From: Paragonimus skrjabini miyazakii
Taxonomy: Eukaryota > Platyhelminthes > Trematoda > Plagiorchiida > Troglotrematidae
Assembly: GCA_014338405.1 (NCBI GenBank)
Contig: JTDE01003987.1
Location: 1 to 64,000, forward strand
DNA length: 64,000 nucleotides
Direction: 5' to 3'
Made by a program: the position numbers and the translations under genes. Below the pieces are notes generated by a model. The model was not told the DNA's origin. It saw only the letters and a list, made by a program, of their open reading frames with translations, and ran no database searches. Numbering within the stretch: position 1 is the stretch's first letter; the number at the start of each line of letters is the position of its first letter. Of this stretch, positions 35,981 to 47,725 are shown piece by piece.

Positions 35981-36150
35981 TAACCTGTCAAAACCCACTG
36001 TTCTAGTGGGTACCTGAGTGCAGCGTGACATTGAACTGACTGACCTCATCAACCACCGGTTCCCCGTTTACCCCTTTAACAAGTCTCCTGTAAAATTTGT
36101 AATATAAATGTGAGATATTTGACCTGTTGATGAATCACTGAAAACTCTGG
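35981..36150 (+). repeat. Dispersed repeat Y, copy 1
   Basis: It matches the minus strand of 47238-47402. Shared blocks are CCTGTCAA followed by a hairpin with CCCACTGTTC and GTGGGTAC, then ACATTGAACTGACTGA, a CATYAACCAC-like block, GTTCCCC, TTTACCCCTT, TAATATAAATGTGA, and an end ACCTG-TTGATGAATCA-TGAAA. The element type is unknown. The last block looks like the 3' end of a retroelement. Confidence 0.75.
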
Positions 36151-38934
36151 TAATTGTTGTATAAAATTCAAAAACTGAATATGCTGTAGGCTGGTTTATC
36201 AACCTGAGTCTTTCAATATCCAGACGATACTGAATATTGCCGTGCATCAGTGGTAGATGTGAATTAAAATGGAACGCAATTATACGAGATAAATGGGGGA
36301 ACATGGGGTGCCCATACTAGCTGTGATCAACAATAACGTAATATATATTTTAAAAGCACTTTAAAATTGTCGTTCTTTTTGTGACAGGAAATAAACCCAT
36401 GTTGCAACCAGACTGATTATTTACTATAGCGAATGGATGGCTATACTCTTTACCACACTGTAATAGCTATAGATTTTTCGTAGAGGTTTCGGGTATAAAA
36501 TCAATTTATTGATTGCATTCGAAATACAACACAGTCGAAAAAATTTATAAAGTGGTTCTCTGAAAGTGTTTATGGGAATGAATGAAAACATCCTAGAGTT
36601 TATATAAAATTTTAACATGGTCGTGTTAGGTAGAGTAGTTGTAAAAAAAACACCTGCTTCATGTCCACTATTTCAGATGTACACAAATCCGACCTAACGT
36701 ATATTGATCTTATTTTAAAGTTCATCAGTGTGGCTATTTGCATGGGAATACTTCGAGCAATGACTTTGTTGTACTCGATAGCTCATTACAAACGAGTAGT
36801 TAGAACGTTCATGACAAAATGTCACCTAGAATTGATCGATTCCGTAACAGAATTAATAAATCCGAACTGGCAAGTCATGTCCAAACACAACTGAGGAAAC
36901 CATATTGGTGCTAACCTTTGAGATGATGTAATAGTAGTTCCTGAAAGGGGCGACAGCTTGTTATAATTCAAGACATTCTAGAGCGCATTGAAACGTGGTG
37001 GGTGTTGTGTTAGTAGTCGCTGTCATATACCTTAATGAGGCCTAATTATGAGTTTTCTCACCGAGGACAAATGTTACTAGGTATCGAAGCTAGGGTGTAC
37101 AATTTAAGCAAAGTGATTGGAGTATCTACACCTCCGCGGCTGAGAACGATGTGTTTTACATGATCATGGCTAGTGACAGATTTGTAGACAGAATGTTTGT
37201 TTATGTTGATATATCTGTCATTCAGTTTGTACTGTTCAGATAGCTTAATCAAGTCAGAGCATTAGTTTGTCCGAACATGCATCGTAAGACTTTCCATCAA
37301 AGCATAATGAGCCATTTGTTGTAAGGATTAAGTGTCGACAAACTTGGTTTCATAATAATCATCTTGAATTCACTTGATACATCCTCCACCTCGTCGAGTA
37401 CCATAACGTTTTCGGATCATACCATAACCAATCAGGCTTAGTTTTATGTCCGACTTTTTAGGACTACTCAGATTTAGTGTCTAGAATGATGAGGAAATTT
37501 AACTGGAAGCCAAAGTTCGAAGAACAGCCTTTTATAAGCTAGTGAGAATACATTGAAAACAAAATTCGAGTGAAGGCCTCCTAAGTACATTCTCTTCGAA
37601 CCATTAATATATATTAGAACTGAGGGTTCCTTCTGTTCCGCAAATTCAGGTGACATTGTTTGGTTTGATGGGGCTATATTATGTGTACCAATTACGGATT
37701 TGAAATTTTCTTGTATTTGACTTGGTAATGGAAAGTACGGAACGCACACAAACAGGTTTAGTTGGGGAAAGTCAAAAGTTTGAGATGGACCAAATGAACG
37801 AAGTTATCATTGATCAACGGTTGACCAAAAAGAAGAATAGATTAAAACTTATTGTTGGTGCTGACATTCTGTTCGGCAGCAAATTAGTCAAGGGATAAGT
37901 TTGAGTAGTCAAGTTTACTGAAAGCGGCATAAAAGATAGAGAAAGCGATGCTAGGTGTCAACAAGTAACATTAAATGAACTATAGAATATAACGCGCATC
38001 ACGCTGGTATGAATGTTTGTTGTGCCTAATAAAGGACCAAAGCTTTTGATGATAGACATCAAATGCATCGTTTGTTTTTACGTTTAGGGTCCTCAGTTTT
38101 CATACTTGCTAACGAAGAAATGTTCACGTTTTGGCATGTTGTATTTGTAGAATTCGTGTTAAAGTGGCTCATACGACGTAAATTTTGGAGAGTTTACTAG
38201 TGATCGTTTACTAGTGATCATGTCCTGGACCTTATAGTGGTGCGCTGAAGGTCAGTTTACCAGAAGGTCCTTGGCTGCCAGACGGACGGTATTTAACATC
38301 AGCAGATTTCCCCTTCAAGCGGGTAGAGCGAAAACTAGTTGTACCGCATAAGTACACCTCACAAATTTACTGTCTTGGATTCAATGGTTAGTATTTTTCA
38401 TCCGCAATGTGATGTTCACACTTATAAGGCCATCTTTCACTTGAGACATACTAGCAGATGCCAAGGTTTTCGCTTCATTACCTGCAGCGTAACCTTTGCC
38501 AACTCACACGGAGATTCCAGAAATGTAATGCGTTGCATTTAAAACGAAAATTAAGAAGCACGGAACGAGAGAAAATAGTTTCAAAGCCTGCTGATCTGAT
38601 TTGCCGAGTTGTCTTCGATATTTTACTTCGTAAACATACCAATAGTTTTTACGACTGTGAACATAACCAAGATATAGGTAGTTTGTATGTAACTTGTGAG
38701 GTTACCAACGAAAATTTTAAGAACAATCAAAATACGAATGTTCACACAGAAGTAACTTTCCGTTTACTTGAAGCGATTGAAATTATTTATGGCCAATTCA
38801 ACCTCAGAAGTTAGTTTCATCTATCCGACTATATGTGTTTGATTCGTAAACCCATTTACAATTACTTGCAAAAAAAACGTAATCCGAAGCTTGCAACGTA
38901 TGGTTACATGTATACCAGTGCCAGATGTTGGATA
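36151..38934. other. Stretch without recognisable gene
   Basis: Nothing recognised as coding. A perfect 14-bp tandem duplication GTTTACTAGTGATC lies at 38192-38219. Confidence 0.45.
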
Positions 38935-40016
38935 TTCACGGAGGCATCAATGTGGTGTCTATTGCGTCCAAGTTACTCACTGGCCTCATTTTACGTCGGC
39001 TCACTAATCCCAGAGAAAGTCAGATACGCGAAGAACAGGCGGGATTCCGATCCGGTATAGGGTGCGTTGATCATATTTTTACCTTGCGATGGATCTTGGA
39101 ACATCGGCACTCTTACAGACAGCCGACAGTCGTGGTCATTTTTGACCTAAAGGCTGCTTTCGATTCAGTTGCTCGTAACGTTCTCTGGAGCTGCCTTCTC
39201 CGCAAGGGAGTGCCAGAGAAATACGTGAATTTGTTGAGATGACTGCATGTTCACTCTGCAAGCAGGGTGAGAGGTTATGGACAACTGTCTCGGGCATTCA
39301 TCACTTCTAGTGCTGTTCGTCAGGGGTGTCCGATTTTCCCCTTCCTGTTCAATTTTTTCGTGGACGACATTCTGCGTGGTGCGCTTCGGTAATACGGTGG
39401 ATTTGGTGTTGAGCTTCTTACTGGGGCTAGATTGACCGATCTGGAGTATGCGGACGACATTGTCTTACTTAGCCCCTCTGTCGAAGACATGCAAACCATG
39501 CTGAACAACATGAGCGACCGAGCTGGTTTGTATGGAATGCGCTTTGCACCTTCAAAGTGCAAGGTGTTGCTCCAAGACTGTGGCACTTCAACTCCTACAT
39601 TCTTCATTGCAGGTAATCCGCTTGAGATTGTAAACAGTTTCACATACTTGGGTAGCAATAACTCGTCAGCCTGTAATATTGCTGATGAGATATCAGCAAG
39701 GATAGCAAAATCACGCGTTGCGTATGCCAAACTGCGTCATCTTTGGCGTTGGTAAGACGTCCGGCTGTCGCTGAAAGGAAGGGTATATAATGCCTGTGTG
39801 CGTTCCATTTTGCTCTATGGTTCGGAAACTTGGCCTGTTTACAAGGAAGATATTAACAGGCTTGCTGTGTGTGACCATCGTTGTCTGCGCAAATTGGCCC
39901 ATATTAAGTGGACTGATGGCATGAGCAATATGGTGAGCGGCGGCCCAAGCCACAGTCTTTTGGTCAGGCTCACGGCTGTTATGATGATGATGAGGATGAA
40001 TTCCGCTATTACCTAA
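38935..40016 (+). pseudogene. RTE-like LINE reverse transcriptase fragment
   Basis: One frame, interrupted by TGA 39240-39242, TAA 39390-39392 and TAA 39753-39755, carries non-LTR RT blocks in order: GGINVVSIASKLLTGLI, EEQAGFRSGIGCVDHIFTLR, motif A VVVIFDLKAAFDSVARNVLW, motif B SAVRQGCPIFPFLFNFFVDD, motif C LEYADDIVLLSP (YADD at 39447-39458), GMRFAPSKCKVLL, SFTYLGS, LRHLWRW and RSILLYGSETWPVY. The endonuclease and start are missing. The end jumps from SNMVSGG to an ATGATGATGATGAGGATGA tail near 39980, a simple-repeat tail of the kind RTE elements leave. Clade placement within RTE-type LINEs is inference. No frameshift is seen, only stops. Confidence 0.86.
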
Positions 40017-41261
40017 TAATTGTCTTTAATGAAATCTTCACGTTAATTTCATTACTCACAGTAGAGTGTTTCCATGACGTAGTTTGGCCAACTTAACTGT
40101 GCACCCCACATTAAAAGACGAATTACTAGTAGGACTAATGGAATACTTTTTGTGATTCAAGATTATACCCAAATAATCAGGGCGACTGTACACTATTTGA
40201 TCTGGCCAAAACAGGATGGTTCATTAAAAGTTCACTGAGATCAGTTTGGCCTCGTATTTAATCGACTGCTTGTTACCAAAATATGTCAATATGGTTCAAG
40301 TGAACTAAGTGCTAGGAATTTAGACGATGGCTATTTGCACAACTACAGGGTAGTGACGTAGATAGTTAAACCGAGCGGTGCCAAACAAATGAATCGGTGT
40401 TCATCGAGTCACCAAGATAGACTTCACATTGTGAACGCAGTGTGTACGTTGGATTCACCTCACATACAATGGGGACTTGACGAACAGTATGGTGGTGTCT
40501 GCTTGGCGATCAGGTTCCTAGTTGTTGTGCATCCATGTCTTCACAAAACATCTAACTGTTCAACTTCTTTCTCAACGATTTTATTCGGAATCAACAACTG
40601 TCATCACTATTATGATCATCTACTCTACTGCTCATACTTGATATGTGGTTTGTGTATATTAAACTTTGGAAATTATCTTTCCTATTCTGATCCATAACTT
40701 GGCCGGTAGTATTTTTCCTGCTCAATTTTTCGACGCTGAAATAGTTGTAAGTTTTTCCTTTAAACAGAAATGAACATTTAAATGGCGCGCAAGCAATGGT
40801 TTATCATGTTATGGATACTTTTTCAGCTATTACAATGGTTTTATTTGTAAATACCTATGGGATGTTTTCGTGATTTTTCTTCGTTATCTACTTCTATTGG
40901 TGGACTTTTGTTTACCTAAAAAGGGTTAGTTTCACTTGCTATTTTCCCATCTTCATTATAAAATTTTATATACTTGACCACGATTGCAAAAAGTATATCG
41001 TTCCTCCTCACAGTATGTTCCCGGAATGTGCTTTTCTTTCTCTCCGTTTTTATAACAATTTTCTGTAATGTAACAGTCAGTTAACAACAAACCACTCTAT
41101 AGGACTGTCTTTTAAGGATTGAGATCTATAGCAAAGAGGATTAGGAATGTAATTTAAATTCGTTGAAATTTGGGCACATGTATTTGTCGTCCTGTAGGGA
41201 AGGATGAAATGTTTTTAGAAAAGCCTATTGACATCAGAAACTGATAGTATTTATGCTCGTA
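40017..41261. other. Stretch without recognisable gene
   Basis: Nothing recognised. Confidence 0.45.
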
Positions 41262-41560
41262 ATGGTAATGTAATGTGCGACCGAAACCAACAGGCGCGCA
41301 CGAGTTGAATTTGAATTGGTGACGGAGCGTGCTTCTGTGTTGTCGACACCGTCTTAGTAATCGTTTGTGTAAGTCGTGTGCATGGCTTACTGGGCCTTTG
41401 GCTCATACTTGTTCTTGTTATTTGCTTTCACAGGATGGCTGCTGAAACCCCTACTTCGGAGGAACGCTGTTCCCTGATGTCTCCACATTACCCCAGAGTT
41501 GGTCTGCAAGTGTTACGGACAACCAAAGGTAAACGGCCGGCTTGCATGTGACAGTAACGT
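41262..41560 (+). repeat. Dispersed repeat X, copy 2
   Basis: Partner of 25008-25310 in the same orientation. Here a pyrimidine tract and CAG (TTTGCTTTCACAG) directly precede GATGGCTGCT, so a start codon at 41435 would be the first ATG after a splice acceptor. This suggests a transcribed element whose leader is removed by splicing, possibly trans-splicing, which is common in flatworms. That part is inference. Confidence 0.75.
41435..41551 (+). CDS. Small open frame inside repeat X, unknown product
   Basis: A 38-codon frame starts at ATG 41435 just after the acceptor-like CAG and ends at TGA 41549-41551. It encodes MAAETPTSEERCSLMSPH and goes on to a basic KGKRPACM end. Copy 1 of the repeat keeps LTSEERC and VSPHCPKVGPQ in the matching frame but has lost the ATG and has stops. 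The protein-level agreement between two copies is the only support for coding. It may be the truncated N-terminus of a longer element ORF. I know no function for it. Confidence 0.35.
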   Translation: MAAETPTSEERCSLMSPHYPRVGLQVLRTTKGKRPACM

Positions 41561-44500
41561 TAGCTCAATGGTGTTTTCATGAGTTCTCATCTCAAGCTCT
41601 TATCTCTGACTGACATAGAAGTTGAATACCGAAATGCGGGGAACAGCTCCACTTTTGTGAAGTAAACTGCCTTGTTGACGTTAGAAACATACCATCCAGC
41701 GTAGGCAGTGCATAATATTCCATCCTCAGTGCAACATTTAACGATTTTAGGTATATGCATACACACATATCACCATTTTTCTGACTGACGACTGCAACCC
41801 TGCCAGCCTGATCGGTTTTGTCATTAACATTACCACACAACAAACGCTTCACTTCATCCAAAATTTTCTTTCTCATAAGACAAATACAACATTTTTGGCT
41901 GATGATACTACGGGTCTAGCAGTTGTATCTAGCAAAAAATGTGTTTAACCGTTTAACCTACCAAACTAACGATTGGAAACATGGGTAAAGAACGAATTCA
42001 CTCGTCGTCATGACATCTACTCTGCTCGAACAACAAAACCGAATAAGCTGAGTCAGATTCAAACACTTCATTCAGATTTGCCCCCAACTTGGATGAGCTT
42101 ATTCTTTTGCACTTGTCTGTTGCCTGAAACTCCAATGGATTTGAGGTGAATTAATTTTTTTCTATTTAAAATGGAATCATTTTATTTCACGTAGTTTATT
42201 CATCGTCTCACGGTTTAGATAGTTTTACTGAAGGTCGGTCATCCCCTTGATATTCTATGTATCAGTGCTTTGCAGTGCTGGCTGATGTTTTTCGTCGAAG
42301 AATTTTTCGAATGAAATATTCATTCTAGAGTCTCGCCATCCTTCTTTCACGCACTTGCAGGTCGTATATGTCACTACAAAAATCGCGTGAATGTATCAGT
42401 TGCTTAAAATTCGTGGTTCAGTTTTATTGATTGACTCATTGAAAAGAAAGCTGCTGTTGTAGAACAGGAAAACCTGATAGGTATCTTGTGACCGACCTCC
42501 ACAAAATTGTCCATATTTCTCGGTCAGAGTTTTCAGATCGTGATCACCCTCACTTGAATCAAGTTGTGATCCATTAAGCACTGCCGAGCACCATTTTTAT
42601 GAGCGTTCTGGAACACTGCAGGATGGTGTGGCTTTGCCAGGTTGCCAAGTTGAATGAGGACAGCGAAGTATAATTTAGTTTCGCACGACCTCTAGCCTTT
42701 AGTCAGCACATTAGCATTCATGCATAATGATTGTAGAAACGGGAATTTTGTTTGTCTGTTGCTGCCTGCCATCTTGCTTAATAACCCTTTTTTACTTCCA
42801 AAACCGTGTTGTTTTACCCTCCTTGAAACATAAAATCAAGAATGGACTTTAAACGTTTTGACACAAAAATACAAATGTATTTGTAATGAACACCCAATTA
42901 TTTTGGTTAACTCTATTGACTATCACCACCGTTCGATGGCTTGTTTGATTTTGTTAGATGACGTATCATTTGTCTTGTGTCCGTAATGTCGGTTACTGAC
43001 TCAACTATCTAGAACCGAACGATGATCAAAATAACGAAAGATTTTGTAGGCAATGTGCAAGATAGATTTTGATGTTGTGGATTCTTGGAGTACTTTTAAC
43101 TTCAGTTCAATCAACAAGGTGAAAACGTATTGTAAACGCCCTGTATTCCTTTGGTACTTGGTTCGTTGGCTATTCATCGTCTGCCAGTTGCATGCACGGG
43201 TGTTAGGCGATGTATTTGATTGCTTTAATCAACGCTCGCCAGCATTTGGTTGTAGTCCCGCATGATTATTGACGAGTATATTTGTTTTTGCTAATTGACT
43301 CGATATTGCACCAGTTCCTAACCTACGTTTACCACCACCACAATTCACAAACTCTATTTGGGTAAAACAGCAATATAAAGCCGTGCTACCTTCGTCACAT
43401 AGTGCTTTTTGTTCCCTTGTTTCTCTGGGGTTCTGCTGATTCATAACAAACTGACACCTTGCATCCGGGTAATGAGATCGGTCGTTACACGTTGTTTTCA
43501 ATGACTTCAGTGTGTCGGTGATGGAAGTGAGGAGCACAGCATTAGGTGGTTCTTGTCTAGGGGTAATGAATCCGGGTACCACGGACAAGAAACCCGAAAT
43601 GAAAGGCTGTCGTAATGTCCGAAAGACGAATGAAAATTTTCGTCAAAACGAACACTGTAGGCAAACAGTGAATTTGTGTAGGCAGTGCTGACACAGGTAG
43701 TTTCTACCTTTAAAGTCTCGTAATCAGTGAATACCAGGCTGACAGACCAACTGGCTGTGCTGACGCTCCAGTTTAGAAGTATGTATTCTCAACGTAACGG
43801 CAATAGAAATGCTAAACGAATCAACTATTGTGCAGTTATAAGGTTTGAGAAGTGGAAAAGTAAACAACAACATACCTTCCATTAGGTTTTGAAACTTGAA
43901 TGAGTTTATACTAACTTGACGAACCATTTTTAAGAAATTCTGTTTGCAAAATAAAGCTATGCTTACTTTTCCTCGAACAGTTTCCTAACAAAGCTTATCA
44001 ATCTTGAGATTAGGAGTCCAGACAACAGTTATAATTTCACGATGGGCTGAGATAAAACCGTTATGTTGAAGCTTAAAATATGCAGGATGAAGGTAGTCAA
44101 AACGTCTTTTAAAGAGTATCAACCTTATGCTGACTTTATTGACATCAGTTGCAATGTTCATTTAATTAGGAAAACAGTTCAAAACGTATATTGCTAAATC
44201 TCTGTTGGACACGTTTTATTGATGAATCCTACAATACAAGCTGAGACAAGCAAACTACTGCCCCAAGGGTTTGGATTACCTCAACAACTTCTCACCTTTC
44301 CAAGATTGCTGTCAGCATTTCATAATTTTTGCATATATTACCGCATCATTTGTTACTTGGAATAAGAAGGCATGTGACATTTTGGTGTATCCAACTGTGT
44401 GAGATACCCTACAGCAAATTCAGGAGTGATTGTGTGTCTCACTTGTCTTATTTCCGAAAACGTGGTCGTCTTGGGGGGGATTTATTCTTGGCACTTGGGT

Positions 44501-47237
44501 ATATAAGGTGGCGTCTGAAACGGCAACGGTGCAAATTTGTCAGGACGATAAACGCTTATACTCGTCTGTGGTTTCAGATGTTTAGTAAACAGGAACAAAA
44601 CTGCTGCACTACTAGCTTATACCACTTGACATGTTAAGCCTGTGAACTACTGTCAACCCTGTTGGGACGAAGCTCTATTATCCAAACAACCCATCTGGCA
44701 CATAACTGGTTTCAAGTTATTGAAGACGCGAAATGGCTGATGGCAAGATGGCAATAAGCAGTAACTGTCGTCGTCGCTGGTGAAACTAAGGAAACAGTAA
44801 CTAAAAATCCTGTTTCCAGCCGTGACAACTTTTGACCTATACTTAGAGAGGTACAGTATTGCACTTGCAAAACGAGCAGTATGGACAATTCCAACAGATT
44901 CAAGCGACATACCCCGATACCACGCTGATTTAAGGGAGTCAGTGATGACCTAGATTCGCAGTCGCCGAGCTACCACACGGTTTTAGTAAAGGTTCTGTTC
45001 TTTCATTAAGGTCTGAAGTACACAATGCAAATTATTGTACCTTGAATCTTATTTCCAAAGCTATTGATAAATCTGCACATCGAGATCGACAACTGTTTTT
45101 GGTGGCCTCAGTGTCGTACATATGCTCGCAATGCTTGCTGTTCGTGGGAGCGATGTAAGACTCACCAAACCACAGATGTTGGCCACTACACTTCTCGCAA
45201 GATATGTTGTCAGGTTAACCTAAAAGCGTAGGCGGTATGGATATACTATGGACTTATTCGTGATCCAGCGAGAGAACCGATGTTTATTAAAACTCACAGA
45301 CTATTCACTCAAATGGTATGGAGTGATTTCATGAGCTAAAATTGATGTGACGGCGGTAGCCAACATGGTGGTGGATAACATGGTTTGCTCATTCAGCGTT
45401 CCCACTAACATGCCCAGATGTAAAGAAGTGACTCCAGATTGAAGACACCATCAGGGTATCCATCGTATAATATGTCATACGTTATGTAGGAAACTGACTA
45501 GATGTTTAACCAAAGCGTTATTTGTAGGCAGGATAGAGTTGTCAGATGTGAAAAGCTGTTAAAAGCAGTGAGCATTTCATAGCTGCTATCAAGTTTAGTT
45601 ATACTTAGCAAGGAATTTCAATTCACTCAGTTCTCACTCCCCAACACTTAGTTAGTAATCTACTGAAAAACTTTGTGGAAACGTTTAGCGATCTGTTTTG
45701 TTGGCCAATATATATTTTTAGGTAGTCATTTTGAAACAGGCTGACCTACCCTTGTATGAACTCTTCCAACAGTTTTGTTCACGTTTGCCTAGAGTGGAAG
45801 GCAAACTCTAACGTATCTTTATGTTAAACTGCATCAATACCTAGGTGCCTAAATGACTGCCGAATTCTTTCTAAAACTTTTCTGTCTGGTAAACCTATTG
45901 TTCAGACTAAAAACGAACAAAACATATTGCATTTGCCTACTTCCTTTCATCGACCGCGTACGTCTGCGTGTTCTCTCTTCTGTCCACGACGCATCCACGA
46001 TTGTCAACGCCGCGTAATTCCTGTTGGTTTTCCATCCCACATTTCTGATCGTATCATTGCGGTCTCATTCGCTGCCACCCTCTCCTCTGTTCGTAGCAGT
46101 TCGCCTGGTTTCATTCAACTGTTGAAGTATACCGAAGACTCGGAACAAAATCAGATTTGCGTTTTGCTTATGAAGTTATCGCTGTATCCACCGTGCCGTT
46201 GATTTACGATCAATACTTGCTGATAAGGACGTACGAAAAGAATCTACTGAGACGCTAACGGTCTCAGGCAATGGATATTCTTGAATAAGAAATGGAAATC
46301 CGACGAGATTAATCCGCGATCGGAGATATTTAAATCTTTAATACGTCATTAGTACGTCAAAGATGCCTCACACTGTATGTATCTCTATTTTATTCCTACC
46401 GGGTGTTATATTTCAACCGATCATTGAATAAGCTCAAGATAACAGGACCTAGTCGAAAAACGAATAGAATGTACAAAGACAAGATGTGCTTATTCTAAAT
46501 AGCCCCTACTTAGAATACGGTTTGGTATAATGAGCAATCCTGATTCGTAAAGTGGAAGTTAAGTGGGCATACAATGCTGCATCGGAAGCGAATGCCTATG
46601 CAGTCTACTAACAAGATGAGTATTCACCTGTTGTTGAAAAGACGACGAATCTACCATTTCTTTCCCTCAGTCCATGACCACGGGGGCTTGAAAATAAGTC
46701 ACGTTTACAATTCAGCTGTTTTCCAAACAATATTGTCTGCTTTCTCATTTCATAGGAAAAAAGTCAATATAAAATAACTGAAGCGTGTGTATTTACTTGT
46801 GAAGTGACGGAAAAACAACATCAGGTCTACATTGAATTTTTCGATCACTAATGAAGGATGAAGTAAATTCAGTAACAATTGATTGTCCGGATGGAGAGCA
46901 AAATCTTCTGAACACAATGGCTCCTTGTCATTTAACTAAAACCCAAACGTATCCTGACACGATTATAATAAGAGTCATCACCTGGAAAAAAAGGTATGTT
47001 GATTTCCACATAAGCTTTGGATTATTACGTTTTGCATGATCATATTTTTAGTTATATATATATGTTAAATCATTTTATAACCTGAGATAAACATCAATGC
47101 ATCAATAGTAAGCATTTTTTGGATTAAATTATCTACTATTGACTGTAAAACTTGGAATATATAAATATTTTTACTCAAAGGTCATTCCTTGCAAAATTTC
47201 CAGCGTAGTCATAAAAAATACCGCATAACAAATAAGC
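41561..47237. other. Stretch without recognisable gene
   Basis: No recognised domain, RNA gene or repeat copy. Frames at 43229-43588 (minus, 119 aa) and 44329-44637 (plus, 102 aa) are the longest and show no motif I know. Confidence 0.42.
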
Positions 47238-47402
47238 TGGTTTCAAATGATTCATCATCAGGTTAACTACATCACATTTATATTAAAAGGTTTACGGGGC
47301 ATCACCAAGGGGTAAATGGGGAACGAGTGGTTAATGAGTTCAGTCAGTTCAATGTGAAGCTGCAATCGAGTACCCACATGAACAGTGGGTCTTGACAGGC
47401 TA
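47238..47402 (-). repeat. Dispersed repeat Y, copy 2
   Basis: Minus-strand partner of 35981-36150 with the same hairpin (ACCCAC and GTGGGT) and the same end, here ACCTGATGATGAATCA and TTTGAAACC. Homology to copy 1 stops at 47402 on the upstream side. Confidence 0.75.
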
Positions 47403-47725
47403 CCAAAGTGTGGGGATGGCCAGGGCAGATCCAACGCTTGAACAAAATATGGAGGTGAGTTGTACAGGCGAATTCCTACAGCTTTAGCTGTGAACCGAAT
47501 CCCACGCCCCATTGCCCTTGACTGGATAATTTTAACCCGACAGATTGGGCGAAGTGCGTCCATCACATTGACAGAGTGGTTCGAATCCACCATAGTATAA
47601 AACTGTTGGCAGTTTTCGTTATTCCAAAGTCGAGCCATGTCAGTTATTTTAACAAAGCTTAGTTGTCGGAACACAGCCCTATAACTGAAAGATTGCTTCA
47701 CTAGGATCACTCGAACTACTTGCAA
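47267..47725 (-). CDS. Unrecognised 152-codon open frame overlapping repeat Y
   Basis: This is one of the longest stop-free frames in the window outside the retroelements. It overlaps repeat Y at its 3' end and may therefore belong to the same element. The translation has blocks such as RAMGRGIRFTAKAVGIRLYN and SPPYFVQALDLPWPSPHFGS but matches no family I know, and I find no catalytic signature. Copy 1 of repeat Y has no matching frame. The frame could be chance. The start is uncertain. Confidence 0.25.
   Translation of the reverse strand: MQVVRVILVKQSFSYRAVFRQLSFVKITDMARLWNNENCQQFYTMVDSNHSVNVMDALRPICRVKIIQSRAMGRGIRFTAKAVGIRLYNSPPYFVQALDLPWPSPHFGSLSRPTVHVGTRLQLHIELTELINHSFPIYPLVMPRKPFNINVM

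Noticed and set aside
43229..43588. A 119-codon minus-strand frame as a host gene
   Set aside because: No known motif, no second copy, and length is within what chance gives in this window.
45927..46202. Serine- and arginine-rich 91-codon frame as a LINE or exon fragment
   Set aside because: No diagnostic block could be matched. Composition alone is not enough.
47578..47588. Perfect B box GGTTCGAATCC on the plus strand
   Set aside because: It sits in a T-arm-like hairpin, but no A box or acceptor stem is found at the right distance. It may be chance or part of an unknown repeat.
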